DNA from: Ectocarpus siliculosus
Taxonomy: Eukaryota > Sar > Phaeophyceae > Ectocarpales > Ectocarpaceae
DNA length: 48,796 nt
Direction of reading: 5' to 3'
NCBI GenBank assembly: GCA_000310025.1
Contig: FN649755.1
Span: 3,054,307 to 3,103,102, forward strand
Shown here piece by piece: positions 35,889-47,149 of the stretch (position 1 is its first letter; each line of letters starts with the position of its first letter). A program made the translations under genes and the position numbers. Under the pieces are notes generated by a model that saw only the letters and a list, made by a program, of their open reading frames with translations, made no database searches and was not told the origin of the DNA.

Positions 35889-37291
35889 CCGCACCCGCAA
35901 CTCTTGAGGCACGTCTTGCAGAGGGCCAACGCGCTCCTGGACATTCCGCAGACCAGCGTCGAACACCGCCCGCCTGAGCTGCCCTGACTGCCGCGACTGC
36001 GACTGCGACAGCACCTGCGCCTGCGCCTGCACCTGTGCCTGCCCCTGCGCCTGCCCCTGCGCCTGCGCTTGCCCCTGGGGCCGCTCTTCTTCGCGTGGAT
36101 GGTGAGTCTGGGCTTGGCCAGCACGATCATCCTGTTGGGTATTCGAGAGCGCGGAGACCGAGTCTAAGGCTCTTGCTCCTCCTCCTCCTCCTCCTCCTCC
36201 TCCTCCTCCTCCTCCTCCTCCTCTCCCTTCCTGCGGCGACAAGGGCCGCGCCAGGTGCACCCCGCCCGGCGTTCCGGTCTCCAGGCCGAGCGGCCACAGT
36301 GATGGTACCTTCCCTTGTTCGGCCGGACGTCTAAACCCCACATCCGGTAATTCATCCGACGGGGCCCCTTCTTGCTCGGCCCGAGCGGTGTCAACGCTCA
36401 CCCGAGAGTAGGATAACTCGTCGTGGTTGTGGTGGTCATGCTGCTGTTCTTCGTGGTGCTCTTGTTTCTGTTGCTGTACTGCTGTATCCTGCTGATGGGT
36501 GTACAGGGTGCTGTTCTCGATCGTGAACGGTTGTTGAGCCTTCCAAACGGCATCGGTCTCACGAGCCTTCTTCGGCTGGCAGAAAGGTCACCAGTCGCGC
36601 CGAATGGTGGTCGGAACGAAGAGGACGTAAAGGGGATCGAGGTGTAGATTGCGGACCGGGACAACTTCAACGCCGATGGTCTTGAGTGTCATCGATCAGG
36701 GTGACATGGCCAACGCATTGTCATTTCGTCATTTGTGACTGTGTAATTTAGACACTGACGCCCTCGGGCTTCTGGGGTTCACTTCCTTGAGTCGATATAT
36801 AACAATAGAGGTTGTTGAAGATGGACGCGAAGGGCAGTTTCCTCCCACGCAGCACGCTGGTATCCGTTTAGCACCAAGTAATACGTTCCAGCCAATCAAC
36901 GACTGAGTGCTCTTTTCATTCACCTGTCCTTCTTCTGCCAACTTTTGCACATCGAAAGGAAGAATGTGCAACTCGTTTTGCGAGTTGAGGGCATGCGTTC
37001 ACTGCGGCAACAGCGCAAGGGGTTCACAGCGGGATGAAGGGTTGAAGAGTCATCAACCACATTCCCCAATTGCCTTTACATAAATCACGCCTTACGCGAG
37101 TAAAGTTCCGGTCGACATGCGATGGGCATGGAATGGACCCGGCAATACGACGAAGGGGAGAAAACTGCGCCCCTGCTCCCACTGCTCCTACCTTCTGTGC
37201 CGCCTGACGTACCGGGCCGTACATGTTTGACGTGGCCGAAATGAATTTGGAGGAACCGTCCACCACCGAGGAGGACAGTGAGTGACACGGA
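35889..37291 (-). CDS. Low-complexity protein, two probable exons
   Basis: Exon a is 37291-37192, ending AAG|GTAGGA, with the frame HSLSSSVVDGSSKFISATSN then MYGPVRQAAQK. Exon b is 36575-35889, starting after CTTTCTGCCAG, in the matching phase: PKKARETDAVWKAQQPFTIE, then His/Gln-rich sequence, a Gly run encoded by a GGA-type microsatellite (36176-36222), and Gln-Ala dipeptides from a CCTGCG-type repeat (36003-36072). Exon b ends at one of two in-phase donors (GTGCGG or GTATGA). The combined frame is about 260 codons. No catalytic domain is visible. By strand and spacing it may be the 5' part of the HRDC gene. Product unknown. Confidence 0.5.
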
Positions 37292-40200
37292 CTGTGGAAA
37301 GAATAAGTATGTACGACGTCGGGGGAGGAGGTGGAGGAAACCTTGAGAACGACGCGAGATATGGTAATGGTCGCCGCGAGCACAATGTGTGTGTAGAACA
37401 AGCCTCACATTCACTACTAATGAATATCCCGCTTCCGACGGCATGTGGGCGGCTGCTGGAGAGCAAGAATGTTCTTGCTTGGCTTTTGACCGAAGTCAAC
37501 CAGAAAATGACGGGGAAACTATCACCTTCTCGTCAAGTAAACAACAGGAAGAAAACTGTCGTCTCAAGCCTAGGATATAGATAGGGGGGCGTGTCTTACG
37601 AGAGAGAAGCCTGAGGACATAATTTCTCTTGAGTTCTACAGCACTACATATTTCGTATCTCCCCCTGGTCGGCAGAGGGTTCTGCTGTTGTTTCTGAACC
37701 TACTTCGGCCGGAGCCCGGTCCCAGCATTCGGACGGAAAGTGGAGCGGCAGTGCCCGTGTGTGGGAAGTATGCGTTAGCTTGTGGTTTGCCGTGTGTGGG
37801 TCTTAGTATTGTGGGCGGCTTCTTGTGGTACTGGGGGTAGGCCTACAGTAGTGGCCGCTCGGCGACAGGATACGAAGTTGACGTGATGAGCTAGTTGTCT
37901 TCAACAAGTGCGCTGCCAAGGTGTAATGAACCATGCTTTGTGGGGGCTGGCGAACATACGACCAATATCATACGTTTCGCGTCCAAGGCAATAGCCGGAA
38001 TGGGGACTTCAGAGAACGAACGGAGAAAAGCGCATTGATGACATGGGATCGTCCTCTGAAGGCACGATCTTCTAGACGCCTTCGTACCGTGTACTGTTGA
38101 CACGTAGACACCTTCTAAATAGGCCACATGACTACACGTGCATTCAATACAAAATGTGTTTTACTTTCTATTGTTGCTGACGATGGGATTGATGTTGTCG
38201 GTATCCTTTGCTCCCTGAATTTCAGTCAATACTCAGTATACGATCCTTGACACCATTATACTACGATGCTGGAGGAGACGGCGGGTTCAGTCTGCATGGG
38301 CCTTCATTTAACATTTTTCTAAGCAGCGGTTACGCCACATGGAGACCCTAGCTGGACCTATCGCCATTCCTAAGTACAAGCTTTCATGTGAATTTTCAGC
38401 GGTAGTCGGGGTCAACGTAATGCGAATTCGGCTGTATGTTCAGTGGGTGTCCTGGTCACTTGTGTGACCAATGAACAGCACAGTGTGTACTTGATTTTCT
38501 TCCCAATATTTCCCTTCCTCAAATCTACATACCCTACACACCGTCTTGGCCCTCTAATTGCATAACTTTCACCCGTCGGTCCGTTGGTAGCGTCAACGAA
38601 CTCCGCTGCGTGCGTCCCGAGGTTTTCAACGCGAGAACCGTTCAGCCGTGCTCCTCTCGCGTTTCCGATCGAACGCAACCGCGTCCCTCAGCTATTGTGA
38701 GTATGAAATACTGAAGATTCCTCGGGAAGAATAGCACACCAGTGAACCACCAGAGCAACCGGACATCGTGTGAAACCATAAACATATCACACGAGGTTCA
38801 AGGCTTTCTGTGGGGAATTTAGTGTCGTCCATATAGTTAGAAGTGTGAACCTTTCGTATCATGGGGGCTATTGCTGTGCATTAAATCGATTGGGCGATAT
38901 GGCGAATTTCACCATCCTGAACCGTGGTTGAGCTTGCTGCTTCAGGACACACCGCCCTGACCACAAAGCCTGTTTTTCAGCGATCGGGCTGCGAGGGGGT
39001 TGGTTTCGTCCGGATAGCTTCACGTGTGAAACGATCTCAAGTTGCGGGCTGTTCGGTTTAATCGATGGGCAATAAAACGAATTTAATGAAGGAATAATGA
39101 AAACACACACAGAAAGACTACCCATTCGAGATATACCCACAGTCGAACGGGATGTGGTGGAGCCTTTTCAGTGAGTGAAGGGAAACCGGCTGGGTACTGG
39201 ACTTATTTCGAGTCTTTTAAAGAATTTCAACCATTATTGCAGATTAGGCCGCCCTGACCGCGGCAACTGCTTTCCAGCAAATGGGCAAATATTGATCGCG
39301 ACTGATGTTTCTCTGTCACCACGCTTCTCCTTGTTCTCTGTCGATAGTTTTGAAGTGAGAACCACGTGACGCTCTTGATTGCTACCGAGGAAGCAAGCGA
39401 GGACATACAGCACATGCTTTTGCAGCAGCGGTGCAACCTGCCGGGTGTGCTGCGGCGATTCACTCCTGCCGAGCTCACTGGAGACAGTCTAGAGACCAAT
39501 AGTAGGGTAGCTGAGAAGGGAGAAGGCAAAAGAACATGGAAACTAACACGATCACCTGGAGTTTGTCACCGCACACATGCACCAGGCGCGTCACAGTTCG
39601 AAGTGCCCGTACAGCCGCCGCAGTGTCAAATACATAGTTTCAGTATTGGGGCCACCAAATGAAATCAAACCAATAGGAAGGGCGCGGTACCACCAGTGTT
39701 CGAGCACGCCATCCATCTAGCAGGCTACTTACCTTGATGGACGGGCGAGCGGTAGTCATAATGAGAGGAGGCGGGGTGGAGCTTCTCTATCGACATTGGA
39801 CACGGTGAAGGGGGGCACGCGGAGAACATATAGGCCGGCGTTGGGGGGTGATATGTTCCCGGCTGCGGAATAGCAGCGGCGCAACCTCTCCGAAAAGCTA
39901 CGGAGACAGCCTCAACAGATGCTGTACCCAACACTCATGTAGACTTGAATTCGATATTTCGCAACAAGACAGGTGCCAGGTCCAACTCGACGTTGTGCCA
40001 ATAAATGTTCACCGCCATTGGGGGTTCCGACAACGAATAAGCGCGCAACAAATCATACCAGTATAACGCGCAACAATAATATCAGCGTCTCACGTCTCAC
40101 AATAATATCCAAAAGGGAGTTGCACCGCTGTACTGTAGGACGTGACCTGTCGGAGCTCTGCTGCTGTAGCCCGCAGTCACTTCGAGATACAGCATGCACG

Positions 40201-41622
40201 AATCAAGTTTCATGTATCCAACCCAAATCTTATGGTGTGTGTGTGTGCGATTCCCGAAAGGCGTACGTCGTCACAGAACTTCATAAATATATGTATGTGC
40301 GCTCGAACCCACAAACGGAGATGAATTGGCGGTATGGAAAGGGTGGAGGCCGACGGAGGGGTTGTATGGGAAAACATGGTAACACGAGGCTATGCATGAT
40401 TTTCATCACAGGGAGGCCATGTCGACCTTGATGTCAACTGAGGATGGACATGTTAATTCCCTACTAGCCTGACCGCCATCGAAATGAAAAAGGATATGTT
40501 CCAAGGTGCACTCGAATGAACGCCGGGAAAATACCAGCCTATTGGGAAAAGCAGCGGTGCCTCGCGCCCGGCTTGCCCGGACTGCATAACGAAGACGTGC
40601 ATAAGTCAGCGGTTGCCATTTCTAGAAAACATGCACAATACTTGAAAATCATACCAGCTTTGTAGAAACTTTGTTGAGCTGTCTTCGTCACGAGCGAAGA
40701 AAAATAGGAATGAATGTCATGAGGTAAAACAGATGAAGGATGTCCTCGCCCGCCGTCACAAAACTTGCGTCGCGACCCTTCTACTATACCTCCACATTTG
40801 CAAGAGCCAGCGGTAAACCTCAACGGCGAGTAGAGATGTTATGTTGTGTGGTTCCATGACCACCATGCGAGAGGTCGATCCGGTGGGGAGAGGCGAGGAG
40901 ATGGAACGAATGAGAACGGACGGGAGGTGCAAGCGCTTGAGCTGGTGCAAATGTTCGCCCTCAACATTTCGCCGAGTTCGGGCGACCACCCTCTTGTTGA
41001 GATTGCGCCCCCAAACCTGAAGTATACAAAGTACGGCATGCATACCCAAAACAAAAACAAGCAACACCCCATACCCAATATCATATCTTGCATTCATTTG
41101 GTTGTTTCCCTTTCTCCAAAGCTTAAAACGATAAAATCCAACAAAGTTTTCATCGTACCGAGAATGCCCGTTCGAATCCTCGTGGAATATCCAAGGCCAT
41201 GGTGGTGTGGAATTGAGTTGGAACGAATCACGAAAGAACCCAGTCTTCTTGTTGCCTTCGCGGGGGTACATGAGTCGGAATTTTTGGAAGTTTGCTTAGA
41301 AAAAACTGCTGTAAGTGCACGCGCGTTCCTATTTCGGTTGGAAAGTGAAAAGTGTCCGTCGGTGGGTAGGTAGCCGGAAAGGTGATCAGTGACTGCTGTA
41401 GCCGGCGGGTGCAATCAAGTGTGTGCAGGGGAGTGACCTAGGTGTTGCGATTACGACGAGAACAGGACTCGCTTTTGGGGACCTAAGTGAATGCCCGCGG
41501 GAGACCCGGGGATTTTCCACAATATTCGCCTGCTCATGGGTAACACGCTTTCCTCGTGGCTCCGAAAGTCATTCGAGATGAAGAGCCTTAATGACCAGGA
41601 CATTGCACAAAAAATTGCACAC
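37292..41622. other. Weak coding signals only
   Basis: Possible exons that I cannot assemble: + 37389-37580 (acidic, NEYPASDGMWAAAGEQECSC); - about 39934-39735, ending at a strong GTAAGT donor (PMSIEKLHPASSHYDYRSPV); + 39366-39520 (TLLIATEEASEDIQHMLLQQ); - about 41012-40830. None shows a domain. 38870-39300 contains two diverged copies of a CCGCCCTGACC word in similar context. Confidence 0.3.
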
Positions 41623-41821
41623 CTGCCGGAGAGCCACAGCCAACATGTGTGCGCTGCATCCTCTTCGCGGTGCGCCAGTTTTCAACAAAATGATTAGCTC
41701 TCGCCCCTTGGGGCTCTGGGAGAGCGGGGTGTGTAATCTGGAAGAGACCCCTTTTTGCTTCACTGCCTAAGAGCACGCCGACGAATATCGTCAGCGTTGC
41801 TAGTCCCAAGCTCTCGTACAT
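41623..41821 (-). CDS. Candidate first exon of a secreted or membrane protein
   Basis: ATG at 41821-41819 in AAAATG context opens MYESLGLATLTIFVGVLLGS, then EAKRGLF, which has the shape of a signal peptide or signal anchor. The exon could end at CCGGCAG|GTGTGC. No convincing second exon was found. On the opposite strand 41536-41697 opens MGNTLSSWLRKSFEMKSLND (a possible N-myristoylation start, 53 residues). Only one strand, if either, is likely to be coding. Confidence 0.22.
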
Positions 41822-42828
41822 TTTTGGCTTATTGCGTGAGTGTTGCGGACGATGCCGCACTTTGCACGAAATGACAGTACACACAGCTACTTTGCACTTC
41901 GTACGGAACTACAGCACACAGCCACATAGCAGGCAACGTTGGAGACAAAAAACAAACGGACGGCAGGATGATTACATTCTTATCCATCTCTCCTGTCCCC
42001 CCTTCGATGGATGCGGCGTATTCGATGACATCTGTCCAACTTTGGCGAGGTCTACATACGAGTGGGTCCCTGACACACCCTTACTTACGCGAACACGATG
42101 AAATTACATTGGATGCTCGTGCATGCGACAAGCAACACGTGCCTCCCCCGCGGCGGCTACATACTACAACGCAGTCCGGTGACAGGACAGTCATTCGCAA
42201 GTGAAAACACTCTAACTGCACACTCGCGAAACGTCGCTCTCCCTACCCCCGCATTTCTCCCACCCCCCTTTCACACGCGCAAAAACGGGGGGCAGGGTGG
42301 CATCCATTGCATTTACACAACTTATTCCATCACAACATAAAACAGAACAACAGATAATACAACCGAACGACCACCGCCTCCATCCAATAATAGGTTCTAC
42401 ATAGCTCCGGAACAAAACAAACGGGTTCCCCTTTAAAAGGCTGGCGCTTTGGCCAAGCAGCTCGCTGGCTGCGGCAGACAAGCTTGCTTTACGAAAAAAG
42501 CCAAAGTCACAACAGCACACAAACGATTGGCATCATCATCCACAGCTTTCCGGTATCGCACGCTCTCCAATTCTCCAAAAACAGAATATAAGGTTTGTTT
42601 CAAGAAAGCGCCAGACTTCGCGCCCGGCCTTCCGAGCTTTGCTGAGTAGATTGTTCGCTTACAGTTTTTGTTCTAAGCGAGAGGGCGAGCTGCATGATTT
42701 ATGAAGCTGAAAAATCACCCTTCTTCATTCACCACGCCCCAAAATCGATCGATCCAACGTATGTAGCTGCCCTCATGGTATCATCGCCACCGCCACCACC
42801 ACCACCACGTTCCACTATCACCGCCGCG
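41822..42828. other. No supported gene
   Basis: Short frames only. Simple CA-rich and C-rich sequence near 42240-42300, and CCA/CCG triplets near 42785-42895. Confidence 0.45.
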
Positions 42829-43084
42829 GAAATCAACACACACCGCCAACCAAACCCACTACAACACCCGCCGTCGCCGCCGCCGCACCCCTCCACAAAA
42901 CAAAAAAATACCCCTGTTCTGAATAGAGCCGGTGGCCCCGTAGCATAGTGTCGGTAAAATCTGTGGACACACACCGGCACTAAATAGGGCCCACTACTAC
43001 CCCAACAGCGACTATGTAGTTTTTTTTTGTATGCCTCTTGGCTGGGCACCTGTTCTTGGGTGGGCGGGACCGATGTCCTAGAAC
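42829..43084. repeat. Dispersed repeat, copy 1
   Basis: Same-direction match to 48419-48680. Shared blocks include ACCCCTCCACAAAAC, CTGTTCTGAATAG, AAATCTGTGGACACA, AATAGGGCCCACTA, ACAGCGACTAT and CTCTTGGCTGGGCACCTG. It lies just past the stop of the protease gene. GTGCCGGT and GGGCCCA...ACAGCGAC words link it to MITE-B. Confidence 0.9.
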
Positions 43085-43099
43085 GGCAGGTCTCTCCCC

Positions 43100-46000
43100 T
43101 TAAACCTCCGCTTCATCGGCACCGCGCCTAGCCCTCCCCAAGCGTTGCAAGGTTCCCGCGCCCAAGTTCATCGGAGCCCCCTCCTCCCCGTGCGATCTCA
43201 ACCTCTCCTGCTGCTGCTGCTGCTGCTGCGGGCCGTTGCGGTGAGGGTGGGGGCCCGGCGGACCGGGCGGGTGGGGACGGGGGTGGAGCTCGGTCCAAGA
43301 CCCGGGCACGGCCCAGCCGCAGTTGGACTCCAGGAGGAGCTGGTTGTCTCCCCGCTTGATGCGGAACCAGCCGCCTTCTCCCCAGTACTCCCCCCACGAA
43401 TTGCGGACGATCCAGAACCTACGAGATGGGGGTGGTAGCAGAAGGGTGGTGGTGGTGGGGGGGGTTGCCACGCCTTAGCGGTTATAGACCATTGACTGCG
43501 CACCACGCGTCCTCGAGAGAGGACGGAGGAGGGTTGTTCCCACAGGACCGATTAGACCAGGGGGTTTCTCGTGAAAAATCATACCTTATTCGCTGGAACA
43601 TTGACCTCGATTTGTTACGATGTCGGGACGGAGCGACATGTATGCCCTGTTTTCGTCGGCCCAGGCCATAGTATCTGCATGTCACAAAGATGAACCAGAA
43701 GCTGGTCACGATCCTTTCGTTCTGCTGCGCCAGACCAGTAGCCATGGATTAAGGGCACGCGCTTCCAATCCCTTCTCCATTTCCCCCCAACTGGCTTCAA
43801 TCCCCTTGGGCACCCAGAACCCGTCTACTGCAGAACAAGCTACGGGCTCAATAAAACCCACGGTGGCATACTGCTATTTTCCGAAGCCTCTTATTGGCGT
43901 CCAGTGATCAGGCAAAGAGATTTTGTGTATGCGTGCGTGCGCTCCAGCCACGTCCCAAGGGTACTACTCATTTCAATCTCCCGCAGCTGGCTTCAAGCTC
44001 ACGATCTCTTGGGAAACCCAGAACTTGCTTCACATATATGCGCTCCTGTAGCCATGTTGTGCGCACGGCGGTCCGGTATGATACCCGGAGGGGTACATGT
44101 GCGATCTGAAAACTAGGGGGTTACGGAGCCCCCTCTGCCGTGGGCTCTGTGGTGTATGTCAACACGATTGTGCCCTGATGAACGCAAGCACGTCTTACGT
44201 AGGGTTGAATAGACGGGTATGCATGCTACTCACTTCAACCCCTCCTCCGTCTCCCCCCAGCCGGCGATGGCGACGACGTGGTCAGTTTCCGCCGGAAGCT
44301 CGGGGATGTCCACGATGCCGCCCTGGGAAAAAGCGGAAAAAAGGAAGTTGTAACTGCTGCTTTTCGCTTGGAGCAAACAGCTGACTGACAACAGAAAAGG
44401 AAAAAATCAGGCGTGGAGCGCGCCTTAACAGTGGGTTGGCGTGGCGTCCACGATGCCGCCTTGGGAATGCGCGGCAGGCGGCGAAATTGTAACTGCTGGC
44501 AGACTACCATTTTCGCAAACGGTTGGCTGGCTTCAACTCGACAATGCAGCACGAATGCTACAGGAAAAAAAAAAAATCAGGAGTGGAGCGCGCCTTAACA
44601 GTGGGTTGGCGTGGCGCCCACGATGCCGCCCTGGGAACACCCGGCAAGCGGCGAAGTTGTAACTGCTGGCAGACTATCGTTTTCGCAAATGGTTGGCTGA
44701 CTCCAACTCGACGAGCAGCGCGAATGCTACAAGCAAAACAAAGTGAATACAGGCGAGGAACGCGCTCCAACCCTGGCCCAAGTTGTAACTGTTATTATCG
44801 ACTCCAGCAACGGACTAGCAGTTCGAGTTGCTGTTCTTGATGTATTCACATCAAAAACCTTTCACATCTCTGTACTCAGTACTTTCCATCTGTCAATACT
44901 AGTCCAGCACTTGACGCGGTCGATTTCCGTGGTCAAAGGCTAACTTACCCAAAAAAGGTCAAAAAAATAAATGAAAATGGACCCGAAGTTGAAGTGCTAC
45001 CAGCAACAAAAAATAATGAGCACAAATTGAGCAGCGCCCTTCAACGGTCTGCGCATGGGGTCGCAAAAAGTCATCAGAAAAGCGAAAGGCTTTCGGTTCC
45101 AAACCCGTCGCTTTCACCTCAACTGGCAGCTCGAACGCTTCCAGGAAAAGAAAGGAAACGAAGACGAGAACCTATCGCGCAAGCCCTCTCCGAATACAAC
45201 ATGGGTTCCCTTACCGTGTACTCGTGCAGGCGGGAGGCGGCGATGTCGCAGGCCACTGGGCCCCTCGCGAAGACCTCGGCCATGATGTTTTCCTCTCCCA
45301 CGACGGTGCCGTACTCGGAGACGGTGGCGTTGGGGTAGCTCTGCACAGCCTCGCACTCTTCGTTAAAGCTCTGGGCAAAAATGACGTAAGCAAGGGACGG
45401 GAGGAGGCCTTTTTTACCAGGGGCAAGGGGATGGTCGTTTTTTACCGATAGCTCTGCGCTGCCGCGCACCCTTCGTTAAAGCTGTGGGGAAAAACAACGG
45501 AAGCAGAGGGACGGACGGAAGTCAATAGAGACGTTTGATGAGAAGCAAGGGGGCGGTGGTTTTTACCGATAGCTCTGCGCAGCCTCGCACTCATCGTTGA
45601 AGTTCTGAAAGAAAAAGAAGGCCAGCAAAGGGGGGAGGAGCTTGATGAGAGGCGTGGCGATGGGGTAGCCTCGCACTCATCGCTGAAGCTTGGAAAAAAA
45701 TAACGAAAGCAGAGGGACGGGGAGGAGGCGATTGATGAGAGACGGGGGACTGTCGTTTTTCCCGAAGCATCGTGCAGCCTCGCACTCATCGTTGAAGTTC
45801 TAGAAATGAAGGACTCACGCTAGGGGGGGACGAATTTGATGAGAGGGCGCGATACTGTGTTTTACCGAAACAGATAGACCTACTACTTTACCAAAAGCAA
45901 TTTGACCGTGGCAAGGGACGGGAGTGAAACAGAGGCGTCTCATGAGAGGTTCGGGGTTGGGGAACAGCCCTGCGCCGCTCTGCATTCATCGTTGAAGTTC

Positions 46001-46556
46001 TAGACAAAGAGCGCACGGAAGGGACGGAAGTGAACCGAGGCCGTATGATGAGAGGTTTGGGGTTAGGGCACAGCCCTGCGCCGCCTGAATTCATTGTTGA
46101 AGTTCTAGACAAAGAGCGTACGGAAGGGACGGGAGTGAACCAAGGTGTTTGATGGAAGGCTTTGCATTGGGGTAGCTCTGCACCGCCCTGCATTCATTGT
46201 TGAAGTTCTAGACAAAAAACGTACGGAAGGGACGGGAGTGAACCAGGGTGTTTAATGGGAGGGTTTGCATTGGGGTAGCTCTGCACCGCCCTGCATTCAT
46301 TGTTGAAGTTCCAGAAAAAAACACGAAAGAGAGGGACGGGAGTGAACAGAGGTGTTTGATGAAGGGGTATTTTAGGCTAGCGTTCGGGGTACTGTAGCCC
46401 TGCAGGATATTGAACCTTGCGTGACTTATCTACCACGGGACGCACCCAACCTAAAAAAGGAACCCGGCTCGCCCACCAGGTCTTGCACTTGCAGATGGCG
46501 CCGCACGTAGTGTCCGCTGCCTCGTAAATAGGTACGAGGTTCTGGCAGTTGCCCTT
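43100..46556 (-). CDS. Cathepsin Z/X-like cysteine protease, 5' end outside window
   Basis: Papain-family (C1A) proteases of the cathepsin Z type act as carboxypeptidases in lysosome-like compartments. The exons are 46556-46477, 45368-45215, 44322-44234 and 43418-43100, 642 bp in all (213 residues), with every phase consistent (TG|C, 0, AA|G). The product reads GNCQNLVPIYEAADTTCGAI, CKCKTCFNEECEAVQSYPNA, MAEVFARGPVACDIAASRLH, EYTGGIVDIPELPAETDHVV, AIAGWG and FWIVRNSWGEYWGEGGWFRI. The active-site His (DHVVAIAGWG) and Asn (VRNSWG) are present. The conserved Cys pattern and the EYTGGI turn are as in cathepsin Z. The catalytic Cys exon and propeptide must lie above 46556, probably beyond 48796, since 46.6-48.8 kb holds only repeats. 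The C-terminus carries an unusual Pro/His/Gln-rich extension of about 65 residues after NCGWAVPGSW. Two introns carry exon-edge duplications. Confidence 0.9.
44234..44770. repeat. Tandem copies of protease exon edge (GGIV exon)
   Basis: On the minus strand the exon start GGCGGCATCGTGGACATC (edge 44322) recurs as GGCGGCATCGTGGACGCC (about 44461) and GGCGGCATCGTGGGCGCC (about 44632), each preceded by a CCCAG or CCAAG acceptor-like word. The two upstream copies share about 170 bp (GCGCGCCTTAACAGTGGGTT and AAGTTGTAACTGCTGGCAGA on +). A third, partial unit reaches about 44795. Confidence 0.85.
45325..46345. repeat. Exon-edge tandem array in protease intron
   Basis: The 5' edge of the exon starting at 45368 (minus), about 45 nt plus its acceptor and about 55 nt of intron, recurs with edges at about 45481, 45602, 45688, 45797, 45997, 46102, 46205 and 46308 (spacing mostly 86-121 bp, one gap of two units). 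Minus-strand copies read CTT(T/C)AACGA(A/T)GAGTGCGAGG or close variants. The two most upstream copies retain TTCAACAATGAATGCAGGGC and then CAGAGCTACCCCAA, that is the FN.EC.AVQSYPN of the real exon. Confidence 0.93.
45446..45481 (-). other. Phase-matched 36-nt mini-exon candidate
   Basis: The array copy nearest the real exon has an acceptor (TTTTTCCCCACAG), 36 nt (CTTTAACGAAGGGTGCGCGG then CAGCGCAGAGCTATCG) and a donor (GTAAAA). 36 nt is 12 codons and begins and ends in the same phase as the surrounding exon join, so inclusion would add FNEGCAAAQSYR before FNEECEAVQSY without shifting the frame. Splicing itself is inferred. Confidence 0.4.
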
Positions 46557-46654
46557 CTGGCCGAGTTGTGAATTACTTCGAATATACACTGCATATTTCT
46601 CACTAACTCCCAGGCTCGCGGGTGCTCTCGCTCACGCAGGATGTGAAACCTTGC

Positions 46655-46800
46655 ATGGCCAACCGTACGTTACGTAAGATACCACACCCCCTGGACCAAT
46701 CTTCACAGCTCGACTGCAGTACTTCACGACGAAGAGGATGCAAGAACGAAACGACATCGCGTTTTCGGAACGCTGTCCACGAGACGGTTCTACTTCCTTG
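46655..46800. mobile_element. MITE-A copy, left half
   Basis: AACCGTACGTTACGTAAGAT then ACCACACCCCCTGGACCAAT, CACGACGAAGAGGATGCAAG and CACGAGACGGTTCTAC. The right half is missing; a second MITE-A starts about 45 bp downstream. Confidence 0.8.
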
Positions 46801-46842
46801 CAGGAACTCGCTCTCCCCAAGAAGGTGTGGAGCCTTGAGCAA

Positions 46843-47058
46843 GGTATATGACACAAGATAACACACTCCATGGAGCGATTTTTAAAGCTCGATTTATCGA
46901 CAGCAGAAAGAGTCGCAGCGCCGAAAACGGCGGCGCTGAAGCCGTCTGATCGAGAGCTATCCGAAAACGCATCGTTTCGTTTACGTATCCTCTCGTCGTG
47001 GAGTAATCGAGCTTTGAAAACCGATCTAGGGGGTGTGTTATCTTGCGTCGTACACGGT
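46843..47058. mobile_element. MITE-A copy, both ends intact
   Basis: Left end GTATATGACACAAGATAACA then CACTCCATGGAGCGATTTTT and AAAGCTCGAT. The right end is an inverted match: ATCGAGCTTTGAAAACCGAT then CTAGGGGGTGTGTTATCTTG and CGTCGTACACGG. Terminal repeats about 50 bp. The interior runs in the opposite direction to the copy at 48167. This is the best reference copy in the window. Confidence 0.9.
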
Positions 47059-47149
47059 AACCGATCCATTACGGCACACCCCTTTCGAAGGTACCGTAAG
47101 AGTCGGAGATATGGCACCCACCCCCGTGTTTAAGTAGCGTTTTTTTGTA

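Noticed and set aside
36020-36240. A CRISPR-like or structured repeat at the CCTGCG and CTC runs
   Set aside because: These are simple microsatellites with no spacers, inside a probable coding exon.
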